Assembly (NCBI RefSeq): GCF_019331795.1
Contig: NZ_JAHPZL010000005.1
Span: 1-56,769 of the forward strand
DNA: 56,769 nucleotides
Direction of reading: 5' to 3'
Source: Austwickia sp. TVS 96-490-7B
Lineage (GTDB): Bacteria > Actinomycetota > Actinomycetes > Actinomycetales > Dermatophilaceae
Shown: in pieces, positions 55,104 through 56,769 of the stretch
How the letters are laid out: each line of letters starts with the position of its first letter
How positions within the stretch are numbered: the stretch's first letter is position 1
Made by a program: the position numbers and the translations under genes
The notes under the pieces: model-generated
Told to the model about the DNA's origin: nothing
The model's input: only the letters and a program-made list of their open reading frames with translations
Database searches by the model: none

Positions 55104-56713
55104 CCCGTTCGATGCGACGGACGCAGCAGAGCACGCTGGCAGCCGCGACGACACTCTCTGTCGTCAGCGTGCTGTCTGCGTGTAGCCTGCCCAGCGTCCT
55201 GGGGGGTAACGCATCATGTTCCGATCCGGTCAAGGTCAACGTCGCGGTGTCCCCCGAAATGAGGGACATCGTCCACGCCCAGGCCGAACGGATCGCCGGA
55301 CAAGTCTGTGCCGCCTTCACGGTCAATGCCGAGGAAAGCGCGGCCACAGCCAACCGGACCCCGGGCAAAGACGCGCCCGACCTGTGGATCCCCGACTCAC
55401 CGCTGTGGTCACTGACCGCTAACCAAAAGACCACCGACGCCTACGAGGTGGAGGACAAGCCGGTCGCCACGAGCCCGCTAGTCCTGGGCGTCCCTAAATC
55501 CTTGGTGGACAGCAAAAAAATCCCGACCGGGTCTGTTCCCTCCGCGGAGATCCTCTCCAAGGCAGCACCCGCCTTCATGATGGCCAAACGGGACATCTCC
55601 TCCCCGACCATGATGACCTTGCTCAACACCTGGCAAAACGCGGGGGGCCGCCGACCTGACGAATTGCGGGCAGCCAAGGTGATGCTGCCGGTCGCCGCCA
55701 GCACCGCCACCGATGACGCTCTCTACTCTCGGGCCATGCCCGGTGGCAGCGGCGCCCCGGTGGTGTTCCCAGCCAGCGAAGTGGGGATCGCCGCCTTTAA
55801 CAAGGCACATACCGACACGCCGATCTCCGCGCTGGCCGCGAAAGAGGGCGTCAGCTCCCTCAGTTACCTTCCCGCCCGAGCGTCCGCTAGCGACGAACGG
55901 GCCAAGAAGGCGTCCGAGGAACTGATCAAAGCGCTGCACTCAGAAGACAGCGTCAAGGCGCTCAAGGATGGCGGATTCCGGGTAGACGGGCAGACTTCGG
56001 TCACCGTCCCGGAGATGCCTGCTGAGGTCAAAGTCACCATGGACGCGCCGACTGCCAATCAGCTCCGTCAGTTCGGTGCGCTGATGCAAAAACTCAGCCA
56101 ACGAGTGCGAATGCTGGTAGCCATCGATTCTTCAGGGTCGATGATGTCGCCCTCCGGATACGGCAACAGCCGCATCGAGCTGACGATCAATGCTCTCAAG
56201 GATGCCCTCACCTACATCCCTCCGAACACCGACGTCACGCTCTGGCAATTCGCCAACAACGCCAAGTTTGGTGCACACGACTGGCGCCAGCTGATGCCAT
56301 CAACTCAGGTCACCGCAGCTGACGGGTCATTGCTCCCCGGAGCGTTGAAGATGAAGCAGTCCTTCAACTCCCTCATCGACAGTGTGGGGGGCGGCACCGG
56401 TCTGTACGACACCATCTGGGATGCGTACACCACTGCCCGGGGAACGGCCTCTCTGGACACCAACACCATCGTGGTCTTGTTGACGGACGGCCGCAATGAA
56501 GACGACCCGAACAGCATCGGTTTGGACAATCTGTTGTCCAAACTGAAATCGAGCCGTTCGGAGCTGCAACCCGTGAAACTGGTGCTGGCAGGTCTCGGGC
56601 CGCAGTCTGACATGGACGCGCTGCGCAAGATCGCTCAGGCCGCCAACGGCAGCGCCACCCTGGTGGACGACAAGACCACCTTCCTGGATGTCATCGTCGG
56701 TTCACTCGTCTAA
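55100..56713 (+). CDS. Lipoprotein with substrate-binding-like and von Willebrand A domains
   Basis: This 537-residue exported protein has a lipoprotein signal with lipobox LSAC (Cys28). Residues of about 40-310 resemble an extracellular solute-binding protein fold (VKVNVAVSPEMRDIVHAQAERIAG, DLWIPDSPLW, SPLVLGVPKSLV). A C-terminal vWA domain (about 335-537) follows with an intact MIDAS, AIDSSGSMM, and later GGTGLYDTIWDAY and VVLLTDGRNED. The combination is known in actinobacteria but without a characterised function. It follows the other vWA gene with a 4-bp overlap and ends in a strong terminator. Confidence 0.83.
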   Translation: MTRSMRRTQQSTLAAATTLSVVSVLSACSLPSVLGGNASCSDPVKVNVAVSPEMRDIVHAQAERIAGQVCAAFTVNAEESAATANRTPGKDAPDLWIPDSPLWSLTANQKTTDAYEVEDKPVATSPLVLGVPKSLVDSKKIPTGSVPSAEILSKAAPAFMMAKRDISSPTMMTLLNTWQNAGGRRPDELRAAKVMLPVAASTATDDALYSRAMPGGSGAPVVFPASEVGIAAFNKAHTDTPISALAAKEGVSSLSYLPARASASDERAKKASEELIKALHSEDSVKALKDGGFRVDGQTSVTVPEMPAEVKVTMDAPTANQLRQFGALMQKLSQRVRMLVAIDSSGSMMSPSGYGNSRIELTINALKDALTYIPPNTDVTLWQFANNAKFGAHDWRQLMPSTQVTAADGSLLPGALKMKQSFNSLIDSVGGGTGLYDTIWDAYTTARGTASLDTNTIVVLLTDGRNEDDPNSIGLDNLLSKLKSSRSELQPVKLVLAGLGPQSDMDALRKIAQAANGSATLVDDKTTFLDVIVGSLV

Positions 56714-56717
56714 GCCA

Positions 56718-56749
56718 CTGCTGTCCGGGCTGACCAGCCCGGACAGCAG
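56718..56749 (+). terminator. Strong terminator hairpin
   Basis: CTGCTGTCCGGGCT (56718-56731) pairs perfectly with AGCCCGGACAGCAG (56736-56749), a 14-bp stem with a 4-nt loop, starting 5 nt after the last stop codon. Confidence 0.8.
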
Positions 56750-56769
56750 GACTCCATAGATCATTCCCG

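Overview
The window is chromosomal DNA from a GC-rich actinobacterium. The evidence is a complete pupylation/proteasome locus (ARC/Mpa, dop, pup ending in GGQ, prcB, prcA, pafA, pafB, pafC), a mycothiol-type DinB protein, an actinobacterial sufRBDCSUT operon, and many start codons that sit 6-8 nt after a TANNNT box, as expected for leaderless mRNAs. AT-richer accessory stretches and gene content would fit a Micrococcales/Dermatophilaceae-like organism, but that placement is a guess.

Layout. 1-170: tail of a broken AGCS-type symporter gene. 263-5568: PAC2 protein (-), metH and a HAD phosphatase (+). 5569-10900: an AT-richer island with a secreted YiiX-like cysteine hydrolase, a lipoprotein, a membrane-anchored DEDDh exonuclease/BRCT protein and a DUF4190/DUF4352-like protein. 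11091-32859: the conserved neighbourhood seen in mycobacteria (RecB-like nuclease, M50 protease, TrmI, ARC, Pth2, then dop-pup-prcBA-pafA-pafBC-tatAC-helY, with FKBP isomerases in between). A PRPP synthetase, a TetR regulator, a DUF3054 protein and a methyltransferase are inserted before dop. 32926-36297: a 5'-truncated 5'-3' exonuclease and two tandem secreted paralogues. 36546-37827: a HAD hydrolase and a DinB-type protein. 37905-45360: a B12-responsive region with three cobalamin riboswitches in front of an AspT-family transporter, class I ribonucleotide reductase nrdAB and a ThrE-family exporter. 45519-52396: the SUF Fe-S assembly operon, with a Rieske protein inside it. 52525-54065: an ABC-2 exporter. 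54246-56713: two von Willebrand A proteins, closed by a 14-bp terminator hairpin.

How the parts work together. Pup is deamidated by Dop, ligated to targets by PafA, unfolded by ARC and degraded by PrcAB; PafB and PafC are WYL regulators of the DNA-damage response. The vitamin B12 theme links metH (B12-dependent methionine synthase), nrdAB (B12-independent RNR, under a B12 riboswitch) and two transporters whose families move aspartate-family amino acids and which also sit behind B12 riboswitches. That last arrangement is the most unusual content of the window.

Two other signals stand out. A 19-bp sequence is shared by the exact points where two unrelated genes are broken (80-98 and 33786-33804). 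There are also sharply bounded tracts in which one DNA strand is strongly C-rich irrespective of gene direction; one of them ends inside dop. I saw no transposase, CRISPR array, rRNA or tRNA. All calls are from reading the sequence; no database search was run.
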